NCBI GenBank assembly: GCA_029582155.1 | Contig: CM055901.1 | Span: forward strand, 42,805,616 to 42,869,615 | DNA: 64,000 nucleotides | Direction of reading: 5' to 3' | Source: Panopea generosa | Lineage: Eukaryota; Mollusca; Bivalvia; Adapedonta; Hiatellidae | Shown here: positions 25,741 to 37,927 of the stretch, piece after piece | Layout: each line of letters starts with the position of its first letter | Numbering within the stretch: the stretch's first letter is position 1 | Position numbers and translations under genes: made by a program | The notes under the pieces: generated by a model | Told to the model about the DNA's origin: nothing | The model's input: the letters and a program-made list of their open reading frames with translations, nothing else | Databases searched by the model: none

Positions 25741-26353
25741 CGTATATAGTTGAATATGAAATTTGAAACTAAAAAATTGAAACGAAATGAGAAAATATAT
25801 AACCAGCCGGAGAACACCGCCATCAGAGCCACATAAGATATTTCCTGGGAAAAAATGTATAATATAACCATGCTAGAGGAAGTTATTTTAACTAGTATAT
25901 CAATTTTATAATTATAGCTACTTTTATTATGCTGCCGATTATTTATCAGAATTAATTTCATTTTATAAACTGCTCCTGAAATTAAATTGCTGAACAACAA
26001 AAACTATTTCAAAAACATGAGCGGCATAAAACATATATCAAACAATAACTATAGCATAGAAAGAAGTGGTTCTGGATAATTCATGACTTCTCTGTTAGCT
26101 ATGTATTCATAAAAAAGAGATATCTGAGGAAAAAATATTGGAAAATTGAACTCAGTATTTCAGAACTACTTAAATGTCGACATGAGTGACGTTTACAGGT
26201 TTCAAACGCGCACGAATAACAATTTGAAATTATCATCATGAAAATAATAGTCGAATTCATTTAAATAGCATAATTAGACATTCTGTTTTTTCCATTGCTT
26301 TAAATTTCCAATTTTCAACAGACATGCACATAACTAACAGAATACATTCTTAT
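25741..26353. other. AT-rich sequence, nothing recognised
   Basis: A 90-codon minus-strand frame (25728-26000) is AT-driven and partly overlaps the SINE. No feature is supported. Confidence 0.5.
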
Positions 26354-26394
26354 TCTGGTCAACTCTGGTCAACTCTGGTCAACTCTGGTCAACT
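26354..26394. repeat. 10-bp tandem repeat, 4 copies
   Basis: Four perfect copies of TCTGGTCAAC. Confidence 0.9.
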
Positions 26395-26670
26395 CCTTTT
26401 ATGCATTACGAAAGTATCTAAATACCGCGTATATCTATCATATAATTATATGTTTTAAGACACGTATAGCCAAGTACAAATGTCAATGATGTGCACCCAT
26501 AACAGCAGTTTAAAAGAAAATTGTCTTCCATGTAAGTACGCAATCGATTCAACAATCCGTAGTAGAGCTTTAACAGTTTGATTTCTATATCGTATTGCGT
26601 ATGTTAATGTTTATGTTTGCTTTGAGTGCTTCTTCTTTTGTTTGCCACACATTTTCTTTCTTTTCACACT

Positions 26671-26673
26671 CAC

Positions 26674-26737
<64 letters not shown>
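26671..26737. repeat. (ATA)n microsatellite
   Basis: About 22 uninterrupted trinucleotide units. Confidence 0.95.
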
Positions 26738-26738
<1 letters not shown>

Positions 26739-27191
26739 GCAAGTTTTAACACATGTCAATAGTTAGTGAAAATGAAGTCTAACTTGACATATAGACAGAC
26801 TAGTTTTGCGAGACGTCTTCTATGTGACATCTGATCGAAACAACAACCAGTAGAACAGTCCTCAGATACACACTTGTCATCGGTTAGATTTACCATGGTG
26901 TAAAAAGAGTATTTCAATTTTTAATTACTCTGTGTCAAATATCCAATGAAATACTGAAGTGATGCCTACGGCATTTTGATGAAAGTTTCTGATTACAGAA
27001 AAAATACTCTTAAGTTATTGGTCGGTTCAATGTCTTGTTCATGCTACGTTGTTTTTTCTAGGACGACCGCTGGCTAGTTCTAGACCGTGTAATGCATGAA
27101 TACTTAAAAACATTACCGCGTCTGTCACTTAACTGTAAATACATTATGTTTGAATCATCTCTAGAATGCATGTTCTACATTTTTGGTGAGA
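26738..27191. other. Unassigned sequence
   Basis: Single-copy-looking sequence between two microsatellites. No coding pattern was recognised. Confidence 0.45.
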
Positions 27192-27458
<267 letters not shown>

Positions 27459-28550
27459 AAATGTAAATACCAATTTGAATTTGACAATTGTAAGCTTTGG
27501 AATTGATTTATTAAAACAAAAAAAAAGAAAATATCCTGAAAAATTATATTATTTTAGGTGCAATGTATATTATATTCATAAACAAATACAATAAGTCAAT
27601 ACCACCATTCATTTACAAGAAATACTTAAATAAACAAACAGAACTTAAATACAAGCTGCAATGGGTAAATAAATATGAAAAACATGACATCAAATAGCAA
27701 AGTTGCTAATTTAAAGTAAGAACGAATATGTAAATATCAATACGATTTTTAAATCAGTTGTGCATAAATAACAGAAGGGAGAAGTGAGTCAAAGCAATAT
27801 TGATTGTTTGATGAAAAGATGAAGACGCTGTGTAAAAAAAATTGTCTCTTAAATTCCCATCTGCATCTCTCTTCTTGCTAAAGCCATATTATTTTTCTTA
27901 CGAGATTATCTTGTCTCTCCCGTTTTTAAAGGAACATTTTCATCACACCGACTTCAGACATTCTCAATTGAAAATTGTTTCGGGCTTGGAATACTAAAAA
28001 GTGGCAAGATTAGTCTTCACGCTCTGATCATTACCCAGAGCAACTTTGTGAATGTTATGATACATTATATGTATTGTAGTAAAACTGTGTATATGTTATG
28101 CACTGTGAAAGTTAATGTAAAGTATATGAAATAAAACAGTTGAAAAAACAAAAGAAAACTGTCGAATTGTCAGAGAAGCAATAACAACAGAGACTAGTCG
28201 GACTAACAGCGATTTTGGATGTAACTTGGAGCATCAACGAAATGAAATACGAATAACGAACATAAAATTAATGTAAACGTATTTTTTACTCATTGCTTAG
28301 GGTGTTTAAATAGTGCCGTCCCTCAATTATGTTTTCACGATGTGCTTCTTGAACAAGACTCATGTTTGTTTAGAAGTACACAATATAAATATATCAATGG
28401 TATACTAAAACGGTTAATATAACGGTATGATATTTTTTCTGAAATTATTTAGTCGTTTTATATAGTACTACCTGTAAGTATAACTTTAAAAAATGGACAA
28501 TGTTTTAAGCATTTTTACGCAGTCCCGTTTTATGGTGTGACGAGAAAAAG
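27459..28550. other. AT-rich sequence, nothing recognised
   Basis: No gene, tRNA or repeat family was recognised. An AATAAA-like motif near 28130 is unsupported as a 3' end because no upstream coding sequence is visible. Confidence 0.5.
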
Positions 28551-28640
28551 GGTGAGATCGGTGTTACCGTACGTACATGGGTGAGATGGGTGTTACCGTA
28601 CGTACATGGGTGAGATCGGTGTTACCGTACGTACATGGGT
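28551..28640. repeat. 29-bp minisatellite, ~3 copies
   Basis: The unit is GGGTGAGATCGGTGTTACCG followed by TACGTACAT. The GTACGTAC core is self-complementary. Confidence 0.9.
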
Positions 28641-29277
28641 GATATAAATTATGCTGTTGTGTTTATTGTTCTCGAAAATAATATATCTATAGCATTAATC
28701 ACCTCTGAAATTTTACCACGATTGTGTATAATATCTATAATTTATTCTAAGAGAAATCTTCTTTGTTGTACAACTTACTTGGAGCAAGCACGACTATCAC
28801 CAAAGGCGTCTGGAGGTTTGAAATACTAGACTATATATATCGAATATTCGTGAGGAATGACAGTCATGGACTTCAATACGAAACTAGTGCCAATAAATAC
28901 TTACAGACACGTGGGCATTGAACGTTAATAATAAAACGCAGTGATGTACAGATACAGGTAACACTATCTAATCTGAGGCAGGAAGCATCTACCCTTTGTT
29001 TTAGTTTGTAGGAACATAATTAATCATTGTTCATGTTGGAGTTATTTATTTGTATGTACTTATATCTAAATAAAGTAAGGAGAATAAACGTCGATCTATT
29101 GAAACTATTGTATATGGTGCATGTTTCAGTTAAATGATGTTTGTTGCATTTTAATATATCTGTAAGACAGGTCAAATTAAGATTGTATTATGATAATTAT
29201 ATACATGGTCATGTTCACCGCGATGTTTACATGTATATGGCTGTTATGATGATAACATTATACATACAATAGCAAAA
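28641..29277. other. Unassigned sequence
   Basis: A short frame at 28635-28829 has no recognisable domain. Nothing else was seen. Confidence 0.45.
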
Positions 29278-29492
29278 ACAAACACACACAAAACACACAC
29301 TCACAACACACGCAAACACACAACACATAACACACAACACACGCAAACTTACAATACACACACATAACACACTAACTGCACACAACACACACACGCAAAC
29401 ACACACACATACAACACACACACACAACACACACACTATACAAAACACACATACAACACACACACACGAACACACACACACGCGCGCGGCCA

Positions 29493-29524
<32 letters not shown>

Positions 29525-29552
29525 CACACATACAACACACACGAACACATGC
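29278..29552. repeat. Complex CA-rich microsatellite
   Basis: Interspersed ACACACAA, (CA)n and (CGCA)n units. The Cys/Val-rich minus-strand frames of over 100 codons are artefacts of this composition. Confidence 0.95.
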
Positions 29553-29834
29553 ATATAAAGATCAATATCACGAGATCATTGTTTGTTAGTTAAGATGCAA
29601 GATTTGCCTTTAAAAAGCGGTCCAAATAATCAAAATCTACAACATTGCTGAAATACGACTCATAAAGTACATCGTTACATAAAATGGTTTTATCGATTTT
29701 TTTAATAAACATCTTTTTCCAGCTTGTTCAAATAAACTACATATTCCATTTTCGACACAAAAGGGGGGGGGGTCGTCTTAACAACTTATGGATAAATACC
29801 CCCACCACACCCATACTGAACTAAAAATGAATTG

Positions 29835-31640
29835 CTATGACAAGGAAATACTTTAAATTAAGTCCGCTGTACAGAACCCTTATACTTCCCAGTCCCTTAT
29901 TTTGTCAGAACTTCAAACATCCACTCTTAGCGATTATGAGCAGAAATAAATCAAATTTTATAAAGAAGTTTTTTTGGACGCATGGATGCAAAATGAAAAA
30001 AAAAATCAGTTTTCCCTATAATATTCCTATGTAAAAGTCACATTATAGGGCCCCAATATATCCCAGCCCCTTGATATGCAGAATTGTCAATCCTTGCTGA
30101 TGTAAGGATAATTTATATCAAATATGAACTAGTTTGACTGAAAGGTTATTGAGAGGCAATTTTTGAAAATTACCAATTTTAACCTTATTGCTCCATCCGC
30201 CAAATTGACCGCTTATGGAAATTCAATCCTTTTTATCGAACAAATTAAATTAAATCAAATTAATTGTTACTAGACAATGCTTTAGATCTCAAATTAAACA
30301 ACATATTTACCCAAATGGACAAAAAAATGAGAATTTTCCATTTTCCTATAGTATTCCTATGTAAAACTCAAAGACCCTTACAGGGCCTCTATACATCCCA
30401 GTGTCCCTCGATTTGAACTTAGATGTCTTAATCATAGGGATAATTTATATCAAATATGATCAAATTTGACTGACCGGTTGTTGAAAATAAGATTTATGAC
30501 AATGTTCAATTTCAATCATTTTGTGACCCCACCTGGCCCCTTTTAGAACGTCAATCCTCCGTATCGAACAAACCAATATTTGTTATGACTAAAAGTTGCT
30601 TCAAAACTCAAACTGAATAAAATAAAGTCATAAATGAATGATAAAAAGAGAATTTTCCGTTTTCCAATAGTATTCCTTTATAAAACTCAAAGTCCCCTTA
30701 CAGGGCCCTATAAATACAAAACCCTTGATTTGTACAAACTTTAAACCCATACTCATTGGGATTATCTATATCAAATATGAACAAATCTGACTGACCGGTT
30801 GTTGAGAAGAAGATTTTCGAAAATTATCTATTTTAACCCTTTTTTTAACCCACCCTGGCCCCTTATGGAAAGTCAATTCTCCTTATTAAGCCAAATCTTA
30901 TTTCCTATGACTAGATGATACTTCAGAACTCCAACTGAATAATAATTTTGCCTAAATAGATGAAAAAAAAGATAACTTTCTGTTTCCCATTGTATCCCTA
31001 TGTAAAATTGTAAGTCCCCTTACAGGTACCCTATAAATTGAAGCCCCTAAATTCTTATCTGCAATCAAACCCCTACACAAAGGGATAATTCATTTCAAAT
31101 ATGAACGAACCTGACAAACTGGTTCTTAAGAAAACGTTTTTTGTAATTTCCAAACTTTACCATTTTGGAGCCCCTCCTGACCCATTAAAGCAATGGAACC
31201 CAGTCGTTTTTACAAATCTGAACCTCCTTCACCAAACAATGCTTCTGTGAAGATATAGGCAAAATCATTTCCATTTAAAAAAAGGGATAAATTTTATTAT
31301 AATGACATGTGTCCCCTAATTGAACCCTCGGGGCGGGGTTATTTTTAACCCTAGGGACACTATTTGAACAAATCTAACAAAACTATAGTTGATTATCATT
31401 ACTACATAAACATTTTGAAAATCTGTTGGGCCGTTCATGAGAAGAGTATTTTTTTTAAGTTTAGGACTATTTTTAGTAACAGTGGCTATCTTGAATTTCA
31501 AATCGAAAAAAAAATCTTTTGTATAGTCTCCTATGCAATAGAAACATCCATGTGAAACTTCAGTTTGATTTAACGGTTTCAGAGAAACTGCTGATAACAC
31601 ACTTTGGACACGACAGACGACGGACAACGCGCCATTGCAT
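29835..31640 (+). repeat. ~320-bp diverged tandem repeat field, 5-6 units
   Basis: Units restart at about 29840, 30005, 30350, 30665 and 30990. Each contains TATAGTATTCCTATGTAAAA, a GGGCC(C)-containing segment, TATATCAAATATGA and CTGACYGGTTGTTGAGAA in the same order. A degenerate last unit ends in GACGACGGACAACGCGCC at about 31612. The first interval is shorter, so the first unit is partial. The ending and the plain-language-like repeat resemble a widespread bivalve repeat as I recall it. No reading frame is conserved across units. Confidence 0.75.
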
Positions 31641-31794
31641 AAGCACTCCTTTTATAGATTAGATGATTAAGATTAAAAGCATTGTTCACCTACAAATGGT
31701 ACTCACATGTATTGTGGTAAAACATGGTCTTCACCACAATACATACTCGTACAATTTGGCTAATTGTACAAAACTGTAAATAAAACGTATAATA

Positions 31795-31875
31795 CTTGTT
31801 TAAAGCGGGATTCGTACTCCGATATAGCGAGTGACAATCCACAGTTAAACCACTATGATATGTACGAATATATCA
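31795..31875 (-). repeat. Possible tRNA-like SINE fragment
   Basis: On the minus strand, AGTGGTTTAACTGTGGATTG and GGAGTACGAATCCCGCTTT resemble box A and box B at the expected distance. It is decayed and lacks a recognised body. Confidence 0.3.
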
Positions 31876-32773
31876 AGATCAACGGTATAAATCTAAAGAG
31901 CCTGTCACACAGGCCCGATCTTTTTGGTAGATCTTTGCACGTTGTCCACGTTCAAAATAATTAACCAAAACGTGGCTATTACGTAGGGTCGTAGCATGTT
32001 ATGCATGTATAGCAGACCATGGGGCGTCTGTACCACGTTCATCTCGTCCTTTGTACGTTCTCAATTAGATCAACTCAGTATAAAGGTGTCTCATAGTGAT
32101 GTTCTGACGCCGTCCTAGCCACGACCATGCCGTTCGCAACGCGTCTATCCCTTCCATAACACTTTCTTAGTATTTCGTCCCACGTTTTATTGGTTGCCAA
32201 GTAGACTTTCCCGGTAGCGACATGACGTCATCACGAGCTATACATTTCCCACGAAACACGTGCGATCTCCATTCCAACGCTGGCCGTTCTACGAAAGACA
32301 TAAACGTCAGTTCCCAGTACTTCAACTGAAGATTGAAGTATTTTAACTCAAGTTTTTAAGTCAACATGATACAACCTGGCAGAAACAGAAAGTCTGGTTT
32401 CAGATCTGGCAGATGAAGGGAAAGTGCCAGAGCAAGATCTTCTTGTCCAGCAGAAGCCAGCCATTATGATTCTGCTGAAGAGGAAACAACAGAATAGAAC
32501 CCATAAAATTTTTGCTTATAAAACTCCTGCTAAAGGTGGTGCTACAGCTGCTTTCGCAGATGTCCAGAGTGATGGGAATGACTCATTTGCCAATCTCCAT
32601 ACCAGAAAGAAGAGTAAAACAGCCATCAAACTCACATATGCACAATCCTATGCTCTACAACAAGAAGTCCAGAGAGAACAAGGACGTTGCCAAGAAAAGG
32701 ACTCGTTCCAGAGTCTTACTATTCTATGTATCTCTGTTTAGAAATACATGGCCACGCTTTGGCAAGGAGCTCA

Positions 32774-33240
32774 TCATACATTTCTGGAGGTACTCTCAGG
32801 AATATGACAAAAGATGGAATATCTTTTGCACGTAGTTCAGCCATCAGACGGTCATAGTGTCCAAACTCAACCCTCCTCTGTAACTACGGCCTAATCCAGT
32901 GTCCCCTCCTCCTTCTCCTCTTCATACATTTCTGGAGGTACTCTCAGGAACTTGACAAAAGATTGAATATCTTCTGCATGTAGTATAGCCATAAGACGGC
33001 CATAGCGTCCCAACTCAACCCTTCTCTGTACATGTAACTACAGCCTAATCCAGTGTCTCCTCCTTCTTCTCCTACTCATACATTTCTGAAGGTACTCTCA
33101 GGAACTTGACAAAGGATGGAATATCTTCTGCACGTAGTTCAGCCATCAGACAGACGGTCATAGTGTTCCAACTCAACCCTCCTCTGAGCCTACTCCAGTG
33201 TCTCCTTCTCCTTCTTCTCCTCATTCTCGTTCTCCTCCTT
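32774..33240 (-). repeat. Tandem triplication of the transposase 5' segment
   Basis: The motif CATACATTTCTGGAGGTACT recurs with small changes at about 32774, 32923 and 33076, giving periods near 150 bp. Each unit re-encodes on the minus strand the same peptide leading to R-V-P-x-E-M-Y-E plus a Glu/Lys-rich tail. The duplications arose within the Harbinger element. Confidence 0.8.
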
Positions 33241-33315
33241 TTCAACTGGGCAAGCACATTCTAATTATATCTGTGCTAAATTCTGTAGAACTCTCAATAT
33301 CTGAGCAGCAGCCAT
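33072..33315 (-). pseudogene. HARBI1-like transposase N-terminus, decayed
   Basis: Reading down from the ATG at 33315 gives M-A-A-A-Q-I-L-R-V-L, then a Glu/Lys-rich stretch, then L-E-H-Y-D-R-L, and after a frame change M-A-E-L-R-A-E-D-I-P-S-F-V-K-F-L-R-V-P-S. The last part is the conserved lead-in of Harbinger transposases. It carries in-frame stops before the frame change, which coincides with a duplicated CAGA. Beyond it the sequence repeats rather than continuing to the DDE domain. A transposase-derived origin is clear; function is lost. Confidence 0.75.
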
Positions 33316-33936
33316 GGTAAACTACTCAAGAGGCCTGACAAAATGAATATGAGTAACTCAGCAGGTATTTATACCCCCATCAATACCGGGGACAGGGTGA
33401 GGACTAGTTGAACTTGCGACAACTTGCGACAAACTACATCTAAGTGTGGACGTTGGCAGACTCAGGAAGGACTTTGCAAGGACGGACGGACATGCAAGCA
33501 ACGTGTTGAGGTCGAAGTAGAAACTACCGAGACGTGCGAGAGTCGTACATAGACGTTTGAGACTCGTATTTGAGATGTAGTCCCGATGATTGTCCGTGCA
33601 TGAAGTTCTCACACCGATGCTGCCGACTGCCGGTACGCCCCCACACGCCAAGGTAGTTGTAGATACGTTTATGTCCCCGATCTAGCTGCGTCCTCACCCC
33701 GATTTTGTTTGATCGCACGACAATCCTTATTGTTTTGAGCATGTCCTAAATTATCGGCGAAGTTTGCCGTTCCATCAGGACCTGAAGTGCATGTCAAGCT
33801 CAATATAGTTTCCCAGACGTTCCCAGCACGAGTTCCACGATCATAGTAGATAGCGCCGCGTTCCGTTTTGCCAATTGTTTTGGTCGTGCGGAAATCTATC
33901 TACCTGATAGATCGAGACTGTGTGATAGGCCCTTAA

Positions 33937-34400
33937 GTTGAAACTTGACCGCTAAATCGAATTTAATCGACAATGGCCGGAAATTTTCAGACGTTTACGC
34001 ATATAACTACAAAATCATTTACGTTATTCTAAGGGTCTGGTTTATTTCAAATAGCAGTCAACGACATATTAAGCGAGTTTAAATACATATGCGTTTACGA
34101 TAAACAACGGTATTTTGCACCAGACACGGTCAATATACTCAAAATTTATACTAAATATCAAAATTATAAGTCTTAGAGTTGTTTTTAATAATAACTACCG
34201 GTTATGACGCTTTCAGTAGTTTGCCGGTGCAGACCAAATGGCACACAAGCGCAGTAATGTAATGCAATATAACTCGAAACCGGGGCAGAGTTCAGCACCG
34301 TTAAACAGCAAACACGTTTAATGCCTGTTCTCTAATCTATTAGGTTCTGTGTGTTTATACAAGGTTGAGCCAGTTTTCAGGAAAATGTGTTAGCTTACGT
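33937..34400. other. Unassigned sequence
   Basis: No coding pattern or repeat was recognised. Confidence 0.45.
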
Positions 34401-34716
34401 TAGCAATTAAATAACCAATCCTTGTGTGGTTTAAGGGAGCCATACGAGTGATGGCAAGAATAGGACCACTGTGGCTCATGTACCTCGTAGAAAGCGGCAA
34501 TTTGTGTTATACGATAGAATTTGCTGAAATCTGCATTTCTGCAGGTCTCAAAGTTCTAGGTTCATTCTGCATATTCATTTGTTGATGTATTTTTTCAATC
34601 TGTATGTTAATTTTTTTTTGTACATGTAAAGTGAACCTGAAATCTTCGTTCTCGTCGGCATCGAATAACCTATAATGTGTTGGTACGCCGTAAAACCCTA
34701 TTCATTCATTCATGCA
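34401..34716 (+). repeat. Possible SINE with (ATTC)n tail
   Basis: The stretch ends in GTTGGTACGCCGTAAAACCC followed by (ATTC)n. A GCCGTAAAAC ending before a short tandem tail is what I recall for mollusc SINEs. A poor match to tRNA promoter boxes upstream keeps this tentative. Confidence 0.4.
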
Positions 34717-35564
34717 TAACGTTAGCAAACGTTTAACCGAGCTGAACGCTGCCTAGAAAGCTAATTTAATAGTCTGAAAGATAGTACTTTATAAACAAAC
34801 ATTAAGAATAGAACAATATATCCCTTACATAGCTAAGCAGACGTAAATGGGCTGTACTTGACACATCAATCAATACTAGATGACAGTTCTCATGAATATT
34901 CAACAAATTAATAGACATGTTATTAATAAAGCGTATAAGCACAACCAATGTAATTCGTTTTCTGTTAAGTAAAACAGATTAAGTGAAAGTCTACAAATGA
35001 CATGCTGTGTTATTAGAATATAATCTATTACAGATAATCTAAATAATCTTGGCGATGAACGATCTATTGATAGAGCGGACTCACGAATCTTTCTGACTGA
35101 GTGTTTATTATACAAATATAAGGTAGAGTAAACAAACATTACATGTCAGTTGTTATTTGGCTCGTACCTCGCTCAATAATTGATGACAAATAGTTACAGT
35201 TAAGATAACCATATTTATCATGGTTCAGTTACTATCATTACAACAGTCAGTAGTATATTCATTGTTTAAACAATGCACGCTTGGATATCATAGGGTATTG
35301 CTAGTGACAGCTCAATGCTCAAAGGATCTTGTTGATATTTAATCTGCATGTTTGTAAATGTGAAGTTGGTGTGTTTTAATTATGTTTGTTTTGTTGTGGT
35401 GTGTTGTACTGTTAATGACACATCTCGTGTTGGATGTGTATTTTAGTATTGTATCCGAATTGTAAACAAATACCTTGGCATTACCAAAAAGGAAATCAAT
35501 AATAAAAGCTTAAAAAGTATTTCTTTAAGATGTTTTTAACTGTGTTTTGACAGACACCAGCATT
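34717..35564. other. AT-rich sequence, nothing recognised
   Basis: A 79-codon minus-strand frame (34900-35139) has no recognised motif. Confidence 0.45.
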
Positions 35565-35830
35565 GTCTAATAGTAGACAGTCCGCCTCGCACATGGAAGA
35601 TCTCGGCTTATGTTATGGTCTTGTATAGAATATTCCTGTTTCAACTAAGCTAGAAAAATGTCTGACATGACAGTGTTTGTAAAGTGCCAACTATATGCGC
35701 CTTACCGTTGAAATTCTGTAATCCAACTTACTTGGACCAAATATTTTATGTGAAATGGTTTGAAAAATACTTGCAGCGGGATGGCTGTTACGCTCATACA
35801 TTTTATACACATACATTAACAAACGTTTAA
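35565..35830 (+). repeat. SINE-like element, copy 1
   Basis: A tRNA-like head (TTGTCTAATAGTAGACAGTC, then CCTCGCACATGG) resembles the head of the SINE at 59093. The body (TTATGGTCTTGTATAGAATA, later TGACAGTGTTTGTAAAG and TTACCGTTGAA) matches 36243-36480 in order. Confidence 0.55.
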
Positions 35831-36242
35831 AGTGTTTGTTTTAAATGGTGCTTTTTAACGTTTTCTTAAACAATATTGGAAAGGACGTTTTCCTAATTAT
35901 GCATTGAACCGATTCGTTTAAACAAAACAGGTTTTCAGTTTTTCACCTTTGTGATCGGAGCAATAGTTTTAAATAATATCACAAAGGCATTTTTGTTGTG
36001 TTTTAAACCTAGACGGTACTTTCTATCTCATTTCTTATCTAATTCTATAAATTGGAAGCAATTATGTAATTTTCAAACCGAATGGTTAATTCTCCTATTT
36101 GTCACACGGAATGGAAAATGTTTAACAATTCCTAGGCAAATACGGATGTTTGTCACAGCAGATGTATGGTTCGTGAATATTGATTCTACAATTACCATTC
36201 ATGCTGCTATGATTAATCATGCGGAGATGTAACTTGGAAAAC
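35831..36242. other. Interval between SINE-like copies
   Basis: It holds a 93-codon open frame (35951-36232) without recognisable domain, signal peptide or splice context. It is probably chance. Confidence 0.4.
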
Positions 36243-36480
36243 TATCGCAGCCTAGTGATAGTGTACGTTTGTTATGGTCTCGCACAGACAATTCCTATAC
36301 CAAAAATAAACTAGAGCCATGATGTCTCCCGTGACAGGGTTTATAAAGCGTGGACTAAAGTTCACATGGCTGTTACCGTTGAAGCCGTGTGTTCCAACGT
36401 TACTCGTACCAACTATTTAGTGTGCTTTCAGAAGGTCGGTGTTAATGCTCATAAATACATACATATAAACATATATACAG
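36243..36480 (+). repeat. SINE-like element, copy 2
   Basis: It starts GCAGCCTAGTGATAGTGTAC and continues with TTATGGTCTCGCACAGACAA, GTGACAGGGTTTATAAAGCG, TTACCGTTGAAG and GCTCATAAATACATACATA. Each has a counterpart in the copy at 35565. Divergence is substantial, so the copies are old. Confidence 0.55.
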
Positions 36481-37927
36481 ATACTTTATTTGTTCATCCT
36501 TCACTAAAACTGTAGACACGTGCAATGTGTTGGAAATGGTGTAATATATGGAGCGTTTAGTTAAGTGATGGATAACTGAACCCAGGACCGAACACTCGGG
36601 TATCAAAGATTCCTACTACTTTCATAACGTGGATAGTTGTACCGCATACGTTATGCTGGTTCTACACACAACGACTTCCATCGTGATTTGTCTTAGTAGC
36701 AAGAACTTATTACACAAGCGATGTAAAATTAATATTAAGTTTTTTCCATTACACTTCCCCACAAGAAGCCAATCATATAACAAACGTAATATTTAAACAA
36801 GACTCGTAAACGAATTTCAGGAAATCCCTTTTGATTGTTTATTTCATTAATTTCGTTTTTATGGCAAACAATTCATATTTTCAATATATGTTTTAAGTTC
36901 GTGTATGATTCAAACACGTTAATATTAAATTGAATAATTAATAAAAGCATTGCAATTTCTATTTATAATCTTGATTTTTGAAAATAAAATACTATAGTTC
37001 GTTAAGTTTTTTCATGATAGTTCGTTATTAAAAATTGATCGTAGGTGTAGCAGAGCAGGAGTGTAACATTATTTCAATAACATTTATTGAACAAAATTTA
37101 GATAAAACAGTCACTTATTCTAAACACATGATCATTTAGAAAATTGGAATACTACATATACATCTAAATATAATAGGTTAACTCATACTCAATATTTGGT
37201 ACAATAAGAGGGCCCCAAGGCAGATTAATTTCAAACTAATTAAGCTACCCTCTTTAAATAAAGATTTCCATTCCATAAAAGCAACTAAAAACTACACACA
37301 TATATCAAATAAAAGAGTTCTCTGATTTTGTAATAAAATCAATATAATATTAAACATTGAAATTAAGATAATCTGATGGACCAATACCCTTTTTCCTAAT
37401 ATCTAATGAATGTGTATGTTATATCATGTTGCAAACTTTATTATTGTATGTCTGTAATACTATTTCAAAGTTTTAAATAGACCGGGGAAAAATGTGTGCG
37501 TGGACATACTCTAACTGGGTTTACTCTTAAAAGTATCCGACACGAACAGTGGGATAACTGGAAATAAGCACAATGAATCCATCTACGTCAATCTAGTGTC
37601 AGCTAATAACACATTATGCCGAAATCATTTCCCGAAATATTTTGTTATTGTGGATATATTTCTTATCACAAACGAAGCAGAAAGATAGAAATCGTCACCC
37701 TGACACATATCTATTTGTATGGAAATGAAGGCAATTTACGATACACTTTCTTTCCATTTCAATCACCGTGTGCGATTATGTTATTCATGGTGATTTATAA
37801 ACTACAAAAACATATATGTAAAATACGAAATTGTGCGTCCATTCAAAGGACACAACCACAATAATAGCACAATTCGTTTATATAATTGACGTGTAGAATA
37901 CTCATAATAAGAACAATATGTACATTT
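36481..37927. other. AT-rich sequence, nothing recognised
   Basis: No gene or repeat family was identified. Confidence 0.5.

Larger units (their letters stand above)
31897..33933 (-). mobile_element. PIF/Harbinger DNA transposon, defective
   Basis: The left end begins AGAGCCTGTCACACAG and the reverse complement of the right end begins AGGGCCTATCACACAG; similarity continues for about 40 bases. The element is flanked by TAA on both sides (31894-31896 and 33934-33936), the 3-bp TWA duplication typical of PIF/Harbinger. Inside, the minus strand encodes the start of a HARBI1-like transposase. The catalytic DDE part is absent, so the copy is non-autonomous. Confidence 0.85.

Noticed and set aside
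29227-29571. Cys/Val-rich minus-strand frames up to 114 codons
   Set aside because: They are produced by CA-rich simple repeats.
31364-31627. Overlapping frames on both strands of up to 103 codons
   Set aside because: They lie in the last, degenerate unit of the ~320-bp repeat field and are not conserved in the other units.
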